Positions 32,034 through 45,207 of a DNA stretch of 64,000 nt are shown piece after piece. The stretch comes from Phytophthora quininea (Eukaryota; Oomycota; Peronosporomycetes; Peronosporales; Peronosporaceae). The notes beneath the pieces were generated by a model. It saw nothing but the letters and a program-made list of their open reading frames with translations, did no database searches and was not told the DNA's origin. Position 1 is the first letter of the stretch. Each line of letters starts with the position of its first letter. The position numbers and the translations under genes are program-made. The stretch is from the NCBI GenBank assembly GCA_011947345.1, contig JAAVTG010000412.1, forward strand, positions 81,543 to 145,542, given 5' to 3'.

Positions 32034-32065
<32 letters not shown>

Positions 32066-32685
32066 AATACGCGCAGAACCTTACCAACTCTTGCTAATTT
32101 TAATATAAAATATTATATTAAAAACAGGCGTTGCATGGCTGTCGTCAGCTCGTGTTGTGAAATGTTTGGTTAAATCCTTTAACGAGCGCAACCCTTATTA
32201 TTAGTTGCTAATTTATTATAAATAATAAAAGTACTCTAATAAAAAAATTAATGATAGGTTAATGGAAGGTGGGGATGACGTCAAGTCTTCATGGCCCTTA
32301 TGAGTTGGGCTACACACGTGCTACAATGATAACTACAATGAGAGGCAATAATAATATAAAGTTGGAGCAAATCTTTAAAAATTATCTTAGTTCGGATTAA
32401 GGGCTGAAACTCGCCCTTATGAAGCTGGAATCGCTAGTAATCGCAGAACAGCATGCTGCGGTGAATATGTTACTGGACTTTGTACACACCGCCCGTCACA
32501 TCAGGGAAGTTGATTATTTTTAAAATAATTTTTATTTTTTAGTTTTATTAATTAATTATTTAATTTTAATAATTTCTAATTTTAATTAAATTTAATATAA
32601 TTCCTAAAAAGTAATTAGTAACTTTGATGAAGTCGTAACAAGGTAGTCGTAGGGGAACCTGTGTCTGGAATAGATCTTTAAACAT
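31175..32685 (+). rRNA. rns: Small subunit ribosomal RNA
   Basis: Bacterial-type SSU rRNA of about 1.51 kb. Landmarks in order: AGAGTTTGATCCTGGCTCAG at 31187-31206, the 530 loop GTGCCAGCAGCCGCGGTAATAC near 31622, the GAATTGACGGGAG block near 32016, GCAACCCTTATTATTAGTTG, and TGTACACACCGCCCGTCA near 32481. The 3' end after GGGGAACCTGTG reads CTGGAATAGATCTTT, so the CCUCC anti-Shine-Dalgarno sequence is absent. It was seen only once in the window. trnW follows. Confidence 0.96.
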
Positions 32686-32706
32686 TCTTAAATTAAAATA
32701 ATCTAT

Positions 32707-32778
32707 AGGAAAATAGTTTAATTGGTAAAATCATAGTCTCCAAAATTATTGTTATGGGTTCAAATCCCATTTTTCCTG
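32707..32778 (+). tRNA. trnW: tRNA-Trp (CCA)
   Basis: Cloverleaf with acceptor AGGAAAA/TTTTCCT and anticodon CCA. A CCA anticodon reads UGG only, which agrees with the standard code. Confidence 0.92.
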
Positions 32779-32924
32779 TTTTATATAAAATATTATAAAT
32801 CAAAAAATTTTATAAAATCTGAAATTAATTAAATTCAAGTTATAAAAATAAAATTTTATTTAAAATACTTTTTAACAAAAGGGAATTTAAATTTAGATTT
32901 ATAATATTTTATTAATTTTTTATT
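32779..32924 (+). other. Gene-free spacer between trnW and the small membrane ORF
   Basis: About 146 bases of A/T-rich sequence. I see no tRNA, no open frame of note and no strong inverted repeat. Confidence 0.5.
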
Positions 32925-33161
32925 ATGAACAAAAATTACAAATATTCTTATTAATTCTTTTCTTAACATTAGGTATCGCAATTTTTATTTTATATTTACA
33001 TAACGTATTACCTTATATTAACATTAAAATAGCTTTTTATTATTAAAAACGGAATAAACATATTTAATTTATATGTTAATGATAGCACATTTCATGAACA
33101 TTATATCTCAGAAGCTGATTTAGTTTTACTAATAGAGCAAATATTAAATTCAAATGAATAA
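32925..33161 (+). CDS. Unassigned single-helix membrane ORF, about 78 residues
   Basis: From the ATG at 32925, after one-base shifts at A/T runs near 32935 and 33045, a coherent product can be read. It has a hydrophobic helix (LQIFLLILFLTLGIAIFILY, residues 5-24), a short turn (HNVLPYINI), then an acidic soluble tail with NLYVNDSTFHEHYISEAD and LVLLIEQILN before the stop at 33159. Its less biased codon use (His, Glu, Asp, Ser) suggests a real gene. I recognise no family. It is the last plus-strand gene before convergent cob and is present only once in this window. Confidence 0.5.
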
Positions 33162-33300
33162 AAATTTAAAATAGTTCTTATTTTATTATAATTTTAAACT
33201 AAAAAAAAAAAAATCAATAATTATAATTAATTCGTAACTTAACAACGGAGTTTATCGTAGACCCGGCGCGATACAGATATACTATTATATTATTTTAAAT
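33162..33300. other. Convergent spacer with a G/C-rich island and palindrome
   Basis: Spacer between the small ORF and cob. Bases 33246-33276 form an island with CGTAGACCCGGCGCGATACAG, very rich in G/C for this genome. A perfect 28-base palindrome follows (33286-33313), whose right half covers the cob stop codon (33301-33303). It could be a transcription end, a processing signal or a replication element; none of these is shown. It was seen only once. Confidence 0.45.
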
Positions 33301-34454
33301 TTAAAATAATATATTATTTTTAGTATTATAACGTACTAAATATGCTTCAAATTTACCTAAAAATGGTATAATAAAAATAAAAAGAAAAAGTAATAAATCA
33401 TACTAATAACGCCAATTTCTGTATAAGGATATTCAACTGGACATTGTCCAACCCAACCTAATAATAAAAAGCAATAACTAATAACCAATAACATACTTTA
33501 AATATTGGTCTAAATGCAGTACTTCGAATTTCTGATGAATTAGTAAAAGGTATTGTTAATAATATTACTAAAGAACCAAACATTGCTATAACACCACCAA
33601 TTTTATTTGGAATAGATCTTAAAATTGCATAAAAAGGTAAAAATACCATTCAGGAACAATATGTAAAGGTGTTTTCATAGGATTTGCTTCAATATAATTA
33701 TCTGGATGACCTAATGTGTTAGGATAATAAAAATAAAAATAAAAAATATTAAAAATAATATCATTAAACCAAATAAATCTTTTGTATAAAAATATGGATA
33801 AAATGGGATATTTTCTGTTTTTAAAGTAATACCTAATGGATTATTTGAACCAACTTCATGTAATAATATTAAATGTATTAAAACAGCACCTACTATTACA
33901 AAAGGGAATGTAAAATGTAAACTAAAAAACGGTTTAATGTTGGATTATCAACAGCAAAACCACCCCATAACCAATCTACGATATCTTTACCTATTAATGG
34001 AATAGCTGAAAATAAATTAGTAATAACAGTTGCACCCCAAAAACTCATTTGTCCCCAAGGTAAAACATAACCCATAAAAGCAGTAGCCATCATTAAAATG
34101 AAAATAATAACACCAGAACACCATAAAGCTTCTCTTGGTGTAATGTAAGAACCATAATATAATCCCCTAAAAATATGAACATAAACAACAATAAAAAAAA
34201 GAAGCACCATTTGCATGTGTATATCTAATTAACCAACCATTATTAACATCACGCATAATATGTTCAACACTATTAAAAGCTAAATCAATATGTGGTGTAT
34301 AATGCATTGCTAAAAAATACCTGTTAAAATTTGTACTACTAACATAATACCGGCTAACGAACCAAATCCAAAAAATAATTTAAATTAATAGGTGTCGGAT
34401 AATCTATTAAATGATTATTTACTACTGCAAATAAAGATTTTTATTCCATCGCAT
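33301..34454 (-). CDS. cob: Apocytochrome b
   Basis: Core heme protein of complex III, about 384 residues from the ATG at 34454 ([20 protein letters not shown]). Family blocks are [72 protein letters not shown], and [19 protein letters not shown]. The PEWY motif is split by a run near 33648. The C-terminus ends [10 protein letters not shown] with its stop inside a palindrome. Breaks are at A/T runs only. No second-turn copy is present to compare. Confidence 0.97.
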
Positions 34455-34505
34455 AATATGAAATAAAAATTAACCTAAAAACGATAATAATTATTTTAAT
34501 AAAAA

Positions 34506-35064
34506 TTATAAATTTATTTTTTTATTCCAAGGATTATTAAATTCAAATAATCTATATTGTTGGGATAAATTAATAGGTTCATAAACTACTCTTTTTTAAT
34601 TCATTATAAAATACTTCTAAAAAACCACTTAAAGGGAAATCTTTTCGTAAGGGATGTCCTTCAAAACCATAATCAGTTAATATTCTTCTTAAATCTGGAT
34701 GATTTATAAAAAAATACCAAACATATCCCAAACCTCTCTTTCACACCAATTTGCAGCTTTATAAATAGTAATAATAGAATCTACAGGTTGTAATTCATTA
34801 ATATTTATTTTAATTTTTAAACGACTATTAAAACGAATACTTAATAAATTATAAATTATTTCAAAACGTTTTTTTATGAATATAATCTACAACACAAATA
34901 TCTGATAATATTTTAAATTGACTATTTGTATGATTTTTAGAAAAATAATATTGGAATTAATTTATTAGTAGAAATATTAATACATAATTCATTTTTATAT
35001 AAAGTATAATTTATAATAGGTAAAATTTGTAATAAATATTGACTAAATTTTTTAAAATTTTCAT
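34506..35064 (-). CDS. nad9: NADH dehydrogenase subunit 9 (30 kDa)
   Basis: Peripheral subunit of complex I. About 186 residues from the ATG at 35064. It contains [20 protein letters not shown], then [18 protein letters not shown] (34690-34755), [27 protein letters not shown] (34635-34695) and the C-terminal FEFNNPWNK, all standard. Breaks lie near 35050, 34945, 34868, 34715 and 34597. It lies between atp9 and cob. Confidence 0.95.
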
Positions 35065-35249
35065 AAATAAAAATTATAATATAATTTAATATATTATTAA
35101 TATAATAAATATTATATACAGTATTTAATAATATATTTTATTATTAAAATAGGAATATATTAAATTAAGGTGATTTATTATTTAATAATTATAATATAAT
35201 ATAATTATTTTTAACAGATTTTAGTTTTATTCTTAAAAAGCGAATAAAA
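35065..35249. other. Gene-free A/T spacer between atp9 and nad9
   Basis: About 185 bases, nearly all A/T, with several ATAT/TTAA inverted repeats but no tRNA or credible frame. As one of the longest non-coding stretches it is a candidate for control functions; nothing specific is visible. Confidence 0.35.
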
Positions 35250-35522
<273 letters not shown>

Positions 35523-35535
35523 TTAATAAAACTTA

Positions 35536-35608
35536 TACAATCTCTTGGACTCGAACCAAGATTTTAAAGCTTAGAAGGCTAATACTCTACCAATTAAGTT
35601 AAGATTGT
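35536..35608 (-). tRNA. trnR: tRNA-Arg (UCU)
   Basis: Minus-strand cloverleaf with acceptor ACAATCT/AGATTGT, anticodon TCT and a TTGGTTCGAGTCCAA T arm. The outer pairs of the anticodon stem are weak. Confidence 0.88.
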
Positions 35609-35619
35609 TTTAGTTTTAT

Positions 35620-36316
35620 TTAAACAATTTTACCAGATTGTATATTAAAAATAGCTTTTAATGAATTTCTTGAAAGTTGTTTATAAATTTTTTGTTTAAA
35701 ATTTTTTTTTCTTTTTAGTTAAAGTTACTGCACCTATTAAAGCTATTAATAATATTATACCAGCGGCTAAAAAAAAAAGAATAATAACTATATAAAATTT
35801 GACCTATTGTTTCGATATTTGTGATAATATCTAATTGATTTATAACATTTTTAAAAAAGGTTTTACATCAATAAATATTTCAAAAATACCTGCCATACTA
35901 TCACTAAAAAAATAAAATATTTACTTCTTGATTAAAAAAGAATTATTTATTAAATGATAATATGTTGTAAAAACTTTACTAAACATTACAAATGTTTCTA
36001 GAAAAAAATAAAACTAATTAAAAAATAATAGGAAGATATCCAAAATTATTATTTATTTTATTTTTATCAATTAAAACATTAACATCTAACATCATAATTA
36101 CAAATAGAAATAAAACTGTAATTGCTCCTACATAAATAATAATTAACATTATTGATAAAAATTCAACTTCCGAAATTAATAATAATCCTGTTGAATTTGT
36201 AAAAACTAAAATTAAAAAAATGCAGAATAGATTGTATTAGTAGAATATATTACAAATATAGCTGATGTTAAAGCTATAGTTGAAAAAGTATAAAAGAAAA
36301 TTGTTTCAAAATTCAT
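35620..36316 (-). CDS. nad6: NADH dehydrogenase subunit 6
   Basis: Membrane subunit of complex I, about 232 residues from the ATG at 36316 (MNFETIFFYTFSTIALTSAI). It contains NPIYSAF-like NTIYSAFFLILVF, then EVEFLSIMLIIIYVGAITVLFLFVIMML, the nad6 hallmark (36085-36165), and a C-terminal AAGIILLIALIGAVTLTKK helix near 35720-35770. The central loop is AT-rich and repeatedly broken. It follows nad5 and precedes trnR. Confidence 0.93.
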
Positions 36317-36371
36317 AATAAATTTATATATATATTATCTTAAAGATATATATTTTATTATTTTTATTTAA

Positions 36372-38343
36372 TTAATAAAAAAATAAATAAAAATAATAAA
36401 ATAATAATAACATTAAAATAATAAATAATAGAAAAAATATTACATTTATTAAGAAAATAGTACTAATTAGCATTAATAATGAATAATGATAAATATAGCC
36501 AGTTTGTATTAAAATTATTTTTTGACTTAAAAATGAAAAAATTGCAGTTAATCCATAAGGACCACACATTTCAATTAAACCTTTATCAATCATTTTATAA
36601 GTAAAATCATAACCTATTTTTAAAATATATTGATTTATAAATTCATAATAAATTTTATCAAAATACCATTTTCTATTTAAAAATTATAAAAATATATACC
36701 ATATTCTGATATTTTTAAATTATATAAAAATTTAAATTTAAAGAAATATAAATAAAAAGCACTAAATAAACCACCAAAACTTAAAATAACTGGTAATAAT
36801 TTAAAAATGTTGGTAAAAATTCAGCATCAATCATTTGATTATTTAAAGGATTTATATATATTGAATTATTCCAAAATCAGAACCTAACCCAACAAACATA
36901 TCTTTTGAGATATAACCAATAAAAATACTACCAAATGCTAATAATCCTAAAGGAATACCCATTTCTAAAGGAACATCATGTGCATTTTTAATTATATTTT
37001 TATATGCATTAGTTTCACTTAAAAAGCAAAAATAATAAACGAGTTGAATAAAAAGCTGTAAAAAAGCACCAATAGTTCCTAACCAATAAGCAAAATGACC
37101 TGTTTCACTAAAACTAGCAAATGCTACTTCTAAAATTAAATCTTTTGAATAAAATCCGGTTAAAAATGGAAAACCCATTAAAGATAAAGAACCTATTAAA
37201 AACATAATATAAGTAAAAGGTAAAATACGTCTTAAACCACCCATTTTTCTAATATCTTGTTCATCACCCATCGCATGAATTACCGCACCTGAACATAAAA
37301 ATAATAATGCTTTAAAATACGCATGATTTGATAAATGAAAAATTGCTAAAGGATAATTAGATAAACCACAGGCAAAAACATATAACCTAATTGACTACAG
37401 GTTGAATATGCTACAATTTTTTAAAATCATTTTGAACTAATCCAACTGTACTCGCAAAAAAGCTGTTGAAGCTCCAATAATAGTTATAACTTTTAATGAA
37501 AAAATTGAATATTCAAACATAGGTGAACAACGTGCTGTTAAATATACACCAGCCGTTACCATTGTTGCAGCATGTAATAATGCAGAAACAGGTGTTGGTC
37601 CTTCCATTGCATCAGGTAACCATAAATGTAAAAAATTTGAGCAGATTTACCCATTGCACCTATAAATATTAAAATACAAGCAACATCAATAATACTTAAA
37701 ATATAATTAAAAATATAAATTTAAAATCTTTAACTATTGATATAGCAGCAAAAGTACTAAAATATTCAATTGTTCGTATATTATAAAAAATTGTTAATAT
37801 ACCTAATAATAAAATTAAATCACTAACTCTATTAACTAACATAGCTTTAATAGCGGCTTTATTAGCTTGTAAACGTGTAAACCAAAAATTAATTAATAAA
37901 TATGAACAAAAACCTACACCCTCCCATCCAACAAACATTTGAATAAAATTATCACCAGTTACTAAAATTAACATAAAAAAGTAAATAATGATAAATATGA
38001 CATAAATCTTGATAAATGTGGATCATTTGCCATATATTGAGAAGAATATAAATGAACTAATGTTGAAATACTTGTTACAACAATTAACATTATCATAGTT
38101 AAACTATCAAATAAAAACACCAATTACAATTAAATAAACCACTATTTATCCAAGTTGATAAATAAATCATATACTCATATTCATTTGTAATTGAATTATA
38201 AATAATAATTAATGAAAAAAACAACTTAAAAAGGTTGTTAAAGTAGTTATAAATACAGAACCTTTACGTCCTATATAAAAACCGAAAAGTCCAGCAGAAA
38301 CTGAACCTAAAAAAGGTAAAAAGATTAAAGTTAATAATAACAT
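36372..38343 (-). CDS. nad5: NADH dehydrogenase subunit 5 (complete copy)
   Basis: Complete nad5 of about 657 codons, running across the point where the circle closes relative to base 1. The ATG is at 38341-38343. The 3' end, open at 36372-36593, encodes the hydrophobic C-terminal helices absent from the copy at the window start. Frame 36852-37271 is longer here than at 425-682 because run lengths near 37030 are better called. Remaining breaks are at A/T runs. Confidence 0.96.
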
Positions 38344-38548
38344 AATAGAATAATATAATAGAATAATATATTTGAAATATTACAAATAGATATCTTCTTA
38401 AATAATAAATTATTTCTAAAAAAATAAATTTATTATAATTATCTTATTTGTTTTTTATTCAAAATATAATTTTAATAAAATAGACTATAATCTCTTTTAT
38501 CAATATAATATTTTAATTTTATTATTATTCATTATGAATAATAATGAA

Positions 38549-40074
38549 ATTATTTAGTAATAAAATTATTAGTAAAATCAATTGCTAATGTATTTAATTT
38601 TTGATCTAATTCTTTAGATAATTCTTTTTAGTTAAAATTTCTTCTAAAATATTTGAATGATTATTTTTAATAAAATTTAACCAATTTGTTTCAAATATTG
38701 AAATTTTATCTACAGAAATTTTATCTAAGAATCCACGTACACCTAAATAAATAATTACAATTTGATCTTCAACAGATAATGGAATATTTAATCCTTGTTT
38801 TAACATTTCAGTTAATCTAACTCCTCTATTTAATTGTTGTTGTGTTGTTGCATCTAAATCTGAACCAAATTGTGCAAAAGCTTGTACTTCTCTAAATTGT
38901 GCTAATTCTAATTTCATTGTACCAGCAATTTGTTTCATAGCTTTAATTTGAGCTGAAGAACCTACACGACTTACAGATAAACCAACACTAATAGCAGGTC
39001 TTTGACCTTCATTAAATAATTCAGTTTCTAAGAAAATTTGTCCATCAGTAATTGAAATAACATTTGTTGGAATATATGCAGATACATCACCCGCTTGAGT
39101 TTCAATAATAGGTAAAGCTGTTAAAGAACCACCACCAATTTTTTTATTCATTTTAGCAGCTCTTTCTAATAAACGTGAGTGTAAATAGAATACATCACCA
39201 GGATAAGCTTCACGACCTGGAGGTCTTCTTAATAATAATGACATTTGTCTATAAGCTACAGCTTGTTTTGATAAATCATCATAAAATATTACAGCATGTT
39301 TTCCATTATCTCTAAAATATTCACCAAGAGCACAACCAGTGTAAGGAGCTAAATATTGTAAAGGTGCTGAATCTGAAGCAGTTGCCGCTACTATAACAGA
39401 AAAAACATAGCATTTTTATCTTCTAATGTTTTAGTTAATTCAGCAATAGTTGATCTTTTTGACCTACACCTACATAAATACAATATAATTGATTATTAAT
39501 ATCTTTTTTAAATGAGGTTCTCTTTGATTAATAATTGTATCAATTGCAATTGAAGTTTTACCTGTTTGTCTATCACCAATAATTAATTCCCTTTGTCCAC
39601 GACCGATAGGAATTAAACTATCAACAGCTTTTAAACCAGTTTGTACAGGTTCTTTAACACTTTCTCTAGGCATAATACCTGGTGCTTTTACTTCTACCCT
39701 ACTTTCTAATTTACTATTAATTTGACCTTTACCATCAATAGGTTGTCCTAAAGCATCTACTACTCGACCTAATACTTCTAGACCAACAGGTACACTAACA
39801 ATAGATCCAGTTCTTCTAACAAAATTACCTTCTTGAATTTCTCTATCATTACTAAAAACAACAACACCTACAACATCAGGTTCTAAATTTAAAGCCATAC
39901 CTTTAATATTACCATTATTAAATTCAACCATTTCACCAGCTTGAATTTTAGTTAAACCATAACATCTAGCAATACCATCACTCATAGAAAGAACAATTCC
40001 TGTTTCTTGTAAACTTTTTCATCTTTATATTTTTTAATATTTGATTCAAGTATATATGATAATTCAATAGCCAT
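38549..40074 (-). CDS. atp1: ATP synthase F1 subunit alpha (second turn)
   Basis: Same gene as 1959-3484. Here the first-turn frame is cut by a 6-A run near 39400-39407 that has seven A in the first turn. The Walker A block is intact in frame 39470-39985. Confidence 0.96.
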
Positions 40075-40228
40075 AAAGGTTATTAAATTATCATATTTAA
40101 ATAAATTAATATTATTTTTATAAATAATAATATTAATTTATAAGTTTTTCAATAAAAAGTAATATTATTTAATTTTATTATCTTTTTTATAAAAAGATTA
40201 TTTTATTATTTTTACTATATAATTATAA

Positions 40229-40299
40229 TACCCTTTACGAGAATTGAACTCGTATTTTTGCCGTGAAAAGGCAATGTCCTAACCATTAGACTAAAGGGC
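40229..40299 (-). tRNA. trnE: tRNA-Glu (UUC), second turn
   Basis: Identical to the gene at 3639-3709. Confidence 0.93.
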
Positions 40300-40324
40300 T
40301 TTTTATTAAATAAAATTATTTTAT

Positions 40325-41793
40325 TTAATAAAAATAAGAAAAATCTATATGTATTAAAATTTTAGATACACTTTCATGCATACAACTTTCAAAAATTTTA
40401 GGATATAATCCTAATAAGAAAATATTTGTAATTAAAATTAAATGTATTAAAAATTCACGATAAGTTAAATCATAATAAATTTTTAAATAAATATTTTGAA
40501 TATTACCATAACATATTCTATTATAGAATAATAATGAATAAACTCCACCTAAAAACATACCAATAGTAGCAAAAATAGCAGTAGTTGTATTATCTTCAAA
40601 AACACCTGTTAATATTAATATTTCACCTACAAAACTACTTGAACCTGGAATTGACATATTTGCTAATACATATATAAATAATACTATACAAAATATTGGC
40701 ATTGTATGAGCTAAACCACCATAATAATTAATAAAACGTGTATGATAGCGATCATATAAACATCCAATTGAAAAAATAAACCACTAGATACTAAACCATG
40801 ACTAATCATTTGAATAATACTACCTTCTAAACCTTGTATAGTTAAAGAAAAATACCTAAAATAATAAAATTCATATGTGCAACAGAAGCATATGCAATAA
40901 TACGTTTTAAATCTGTTTGTCTGATTGCAGTTAAAGAAGCATATATTATTGAAATTAAACATAATACTAGTATATATGGAGTAAAATAAATAGTAGCTTT
41001 AGGGAATAAAGGCACTAAAAATCTAATCATACCGTATGAACCTAATTTTAATAAAATACCAGCTAATAAAACAGAACCAGCTGTAGGTGCTTCAACATGT
41101 GCTTCAGGTAACCAAACATGAAAAGGTAACATTGGAACTTTAACAGCAAATGATAAAAAAAAGCTAAGAAATATAATTTTTCATATGAAAAATTAAAATT
41201 ACAATAATATAATATTTGATAATCTGTAGTACCAACCGTTAAAAATAAATGAATAATTGCAATAAACATAAATAATGAACCAGCTAATGTATATAAAAAA
41301 ACAAATAAGAAGCTTTTATTTTACGTTCTCTTGATCCCCAAATACCTATAATTAAAAACATAGGAATAAGTACACTTTCAAAGAAAATATAAAAATTAGT
41401 ATATCTAATACACTAAATGAAATAATTAAACAAAATTCTAAAATAAAATATAAAATAAAATATTCTTTTATATTTTTATTTATTATTTCATAACTGATTA
41501 GCATACATATGGGAATTAAAAATGTTGTTAAAATTATAAAAATAATGAAATACCGTCAAGACCTAAATAAAAATTTAAATTAAATTGATGAATCCATTCT
41601 ATTTTAAATAAATATTGAAAATTAGATGTAGATTTATCAAATAAAATCCATAAAGGTAATGACATTAAAAAATGAAAAATGACATAAAAATACTAAAATT
41701 TTTAATAAATTTTTCATTTTTTATAAAAAATAATACAATAACTGTAATTAATGGTAAAATAAGTAAAAATATTAATATAAATTTGTTAAACAT
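40325..41793 (-). CDS. nad4: NADH dehydrogenase subunit 4 (second turn)
   Basis: Same gene as 3735-5200. The central frame is broken here near 40853 (one A fewer) and 41155 (extra A), where the first turn is open. Confidence 0.95.
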
Positions 41794-41816
41794 AAAAATT
41801 TAATTATATTAAGAAA

Positions 41817-41891
41817 GGGCGAAAAATGGGACTTGAACCCATAACACTTAGACCCACAATCTAACACTCTACCTTTAAGTTATAATCGCCT
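41817..41891 (-). tRNA. trnH: tRNA-His (GUG), second turn
   Basis: Identical to the gene at 5224-5298. Confidence 0.92.
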
Positions 41892-41892
41892 T

Positions 41893-42315
41893 TTAAATCT
41901 TTCTTAAATAATATATAAAATTTAAAAAGGACGAACAATTAAATTATTTAAAGGTAAATAATTTTGAGATAATATTTGTTTTATTTTTAAATTTGAATAA
42001 ATATCTTCTTTAATATTTAAATAAATTAATTGTATTTTTGAAAATTAGAAAAATTTTGAATTAAATTTAAATCATCATTACCATATATAATTAAAATTGA
42101 TCCTTGACCTTTTAATTGAGAAAATATTTGAGTAATAAGAGTTTGTTTTAATATTAAAGATTTATAATTTAGTTTTTTAATTTTTTTTTAATAATATAAT
42201 TTCGTTAATATTTAAATCATTATAACGAAATATATATATATATTTATAAGTTTGTTTAATTTTTGTAATTGATTTAATTTGTATTTTTAAAAATATTTGT
42301 TTTTTGTTTTAACAT
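41893..42315 (-). CDS. rpl10: Probable ribosomal protein L10 (second turn)
   Basis: Same region as 5301-5723, with different run lengths near 41895 and 42175. It is still broken. The KGQGSILIIYGNDD block is unchanged. Confidence 0.42.
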
Positions 42316-42357
42316 ATTATTTTTTAATAATTTCTAATTTTAATTGAATTTATTAAA

Positions 42358-43532
42358 TTATCTATCAATTTCACCAAAAACAACATCTAATGTACCAATT
42401 ATTGTTACAACATCAGCAATCATATGATTTTTCGCCATAAAATCTAACGCTTGTAAATGTAAAAATCCAGGTGATTTTATTTTACAACGATAAGGTTTAT
42501 TTGTACCATCAGATACTAAATATACACCATATTCACCTTTTGGTGCTTCAATTACAGTATAAGTTTCCCCACTATTTACAGTAATATTTTCAGAATAATA
42601 TTTAAAATGATGTATTAAAGATTCCATTGAATTTTTAATTTGAATACGGTTTGGATTAGTTATTTTTTTATCATCTAATTTTATTTGGCCATTAGGTATT
42701 TGATTTAATACTTGTAAAATAATTCTAATAGATTGTCTCATTTCTTCAATTCTAATTAAATAACGATCATAACAATCACCATTAGTACCAACTGGTATAT
42801 CAAAATCTAATTTATCATAAACTTCATATGGTTGGGTTTTTCTTAAATCCCATGAAATACCTGAACCTCTTAGCATAACACCACTAAAACCTAAATTTAA
42901 AGCATCTTTTGCATTTACAACACCAATATCTACTAATCTTTGTTTCCAAATTCTATTATTTGTTAACATCTCTTCGATTTCATCTAATCTTGTATTAAAT
43001 TGATCACAAAAATGTAAATATCATTTAATAATCCTTTAGGTAAATCTTGATTAACACCACCTGGTCTAAAATAAGCTGCATGCATACGAGCACCTGAAAC
43101 TCTTTCATAAAATTCCATTAATTTTTCTCGTTCTTCAAATCCCCAAAAATATGGTGTCATAGCTCCAACATCTAAAGCATGACAACATACAGCTAATAAA
43201 TGATTTAAAATTCGAGTAATTTCAGAAAAAGAACTCTAATATATTGTGCACGTAAAGGTACATTACAATTTAATAATTTTTCAATTGCTAAAACATAAGC
43301 ATGTTCTTGACACATCATAGAAACATAATCTAATCTATCAAAATAAGGTAAAGCTTGTAAATAATTTTTATATTCAATTAATTTTTCAGTACCTCGATGT
43401 AATAAACCTATATGTGAATCAGCTTTTTAACAACTTCACCGTTTAATTCTAAAATTAATCTTAAAACACCATGAGCTGCAGGGTGTTGAGGACCGAAATT
43501 TATTGAAAAATTTTTAATTTTTTTAAAGACAT
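42358..43532 (-). CDS. nad7: NADH dehydrogenase subunit 7 (second turn)
   Basis: Same gene and same breaks as 5766-6940. The 203-codon 3' frame is identical. Confidence 0.97.
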
Positions 43533-43637
43533 TATAATTTTTTTATTAATATCAAAAAATATTTATAAATTAATTTTTATAAATATATAGCATATATAGT
43601 AAGTAAATATTTTTAAATATTTATTTCTTTTTAAATT

Positions 43638-45108
43638 ATGATTTTACAAGAAATTTTTAATAATAATTTTGAAATTATTATTCCAGAATTTTTTTAACAA
43701 CTATTTTATTAATTTTATTATTATTCGGAGTATTTTATAAAAATCAAAATACTCAAAAATTTTGATTATTAAAAATATTACTACTATAATAATATATTTA
43801 TTATTAATTTTATTAATCTTAACTTTAAATATAACAAATATTTCAAATAATATATTAAACGGTGTTTTAATTATTAATAATTTTACTCAATTTGTTAAAA
43901 CAATTTTAATAATGTCAACAATTGTTTGTTTTTTAACTCAACAAAAATATTTAATTCAACAAAAATTAATTCATATGAAATTAATATTTTAATGTTAATT
44001 TCATTATTAGGTTTAATGTTATTAGTATCTTCTAATCATTTTATTACGTTATATTTAGCAATTGAATTACAAAGTTTAAGTTTTTATATTTTAACAGCTA
44101 CACAAAAAAATCAATATTATCTGTTGAAGCTGGTTTAAAATATTTTATTTTAGGTTCTATCGCATCAGGATTTATATTATTTGGTTCTTCAATAATATAT
44201 GCTATAACAGGTTCATTAAATTTTAATAATATTTTTTAATATTATCAAATATAAATTATTTAGATAATATTAATATTTTAATAAGTGTCTCATATGGATT
44301 AATTTTTATAACAATAGGTATTTTATTTAAAATAGGTGCTTCACCTGTTCATTTTTGGTTACCTGATGTATATGAAGGTGCGCCTAATAATGTTTCAAGT
44401 TTTTGCAATCGTACCAAAAATAGCATTTATTGCTATATTAATTCGTTTATTTTTTGATATTTTTTTAATTTATCATTTTTTTGAAATATTTTTTTATATT
44501 ATTTCATTTTTATCTATGTTAATAGGGGCTTTATCAGCTTTACAACAAAAAAATTAAAAGATTATTAGCTTATAGTTCAATAAGTCATGTAGGTTTTATT
44601 TTTATAGGATTTACATCAAATATGTTAAATAATATTCCATTTATTTTATTATATGTTATTATATATATTGTAACAAGTATTAATTTATGGACTTCATATT
44701 TATCTTTAAATATAAATCATAAACCAATAAAATATTTAACTGATTTATCAAATATCTATACTATTAATAAATTAATTGCTTTTATAATAATATTAAATAT
44801 TTTTCTTTAGCTGGAATTCCACCATTAGCTGGTTTTTTCAAAATTATTTATATTTTTTCGGCTATTAAAAATAATTATTTTAGTTTAGTTTTTTTGGTAT
44901 TATTATAAGTGTAATAAGTTCTTTTTATTATTTAAAAATTATTAAAATAATTTTTTGAAAAATATTAAGAAAAATGTATATTTCTCAAATAAATAAAATA
45001 CAAAGTATTATTTTAATAATAAGTACTCAATTCGTATTATTTCTATTTGTATTTCCCAATATTATATTAGTTAATTTAAATAAAATTTATTTATCTTTAT
45101 TAATATAA
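43638..45108 (+). CDS. nad2: NADH dehydrogenase subunit 2 (second turn)
   Basis: Same gene as 7046-8516. Run lengths near 43690, 44830 and 44960 differ from the first turn; most other breaks are shared. Confidence 0.96.
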
Positions 45109-45114
45109 TATTCT

Positions 45115-45188
45115 GTCTGGATAGCTCAGTTGGTTAGAGTAAAAGACTGAAAATCTTTGTGTCGGTGGTTCAAATCCACCTCCAGACA
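45115..45188 (+). tRNA. trnF: tRNA-Phe (GAA), second turn
   Basis: Identical to the gene at 8523-8596. Confidence 0.95.
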
Positions 45189-45207
45189 ATTTTATAAAAA
45201 CAATTTT

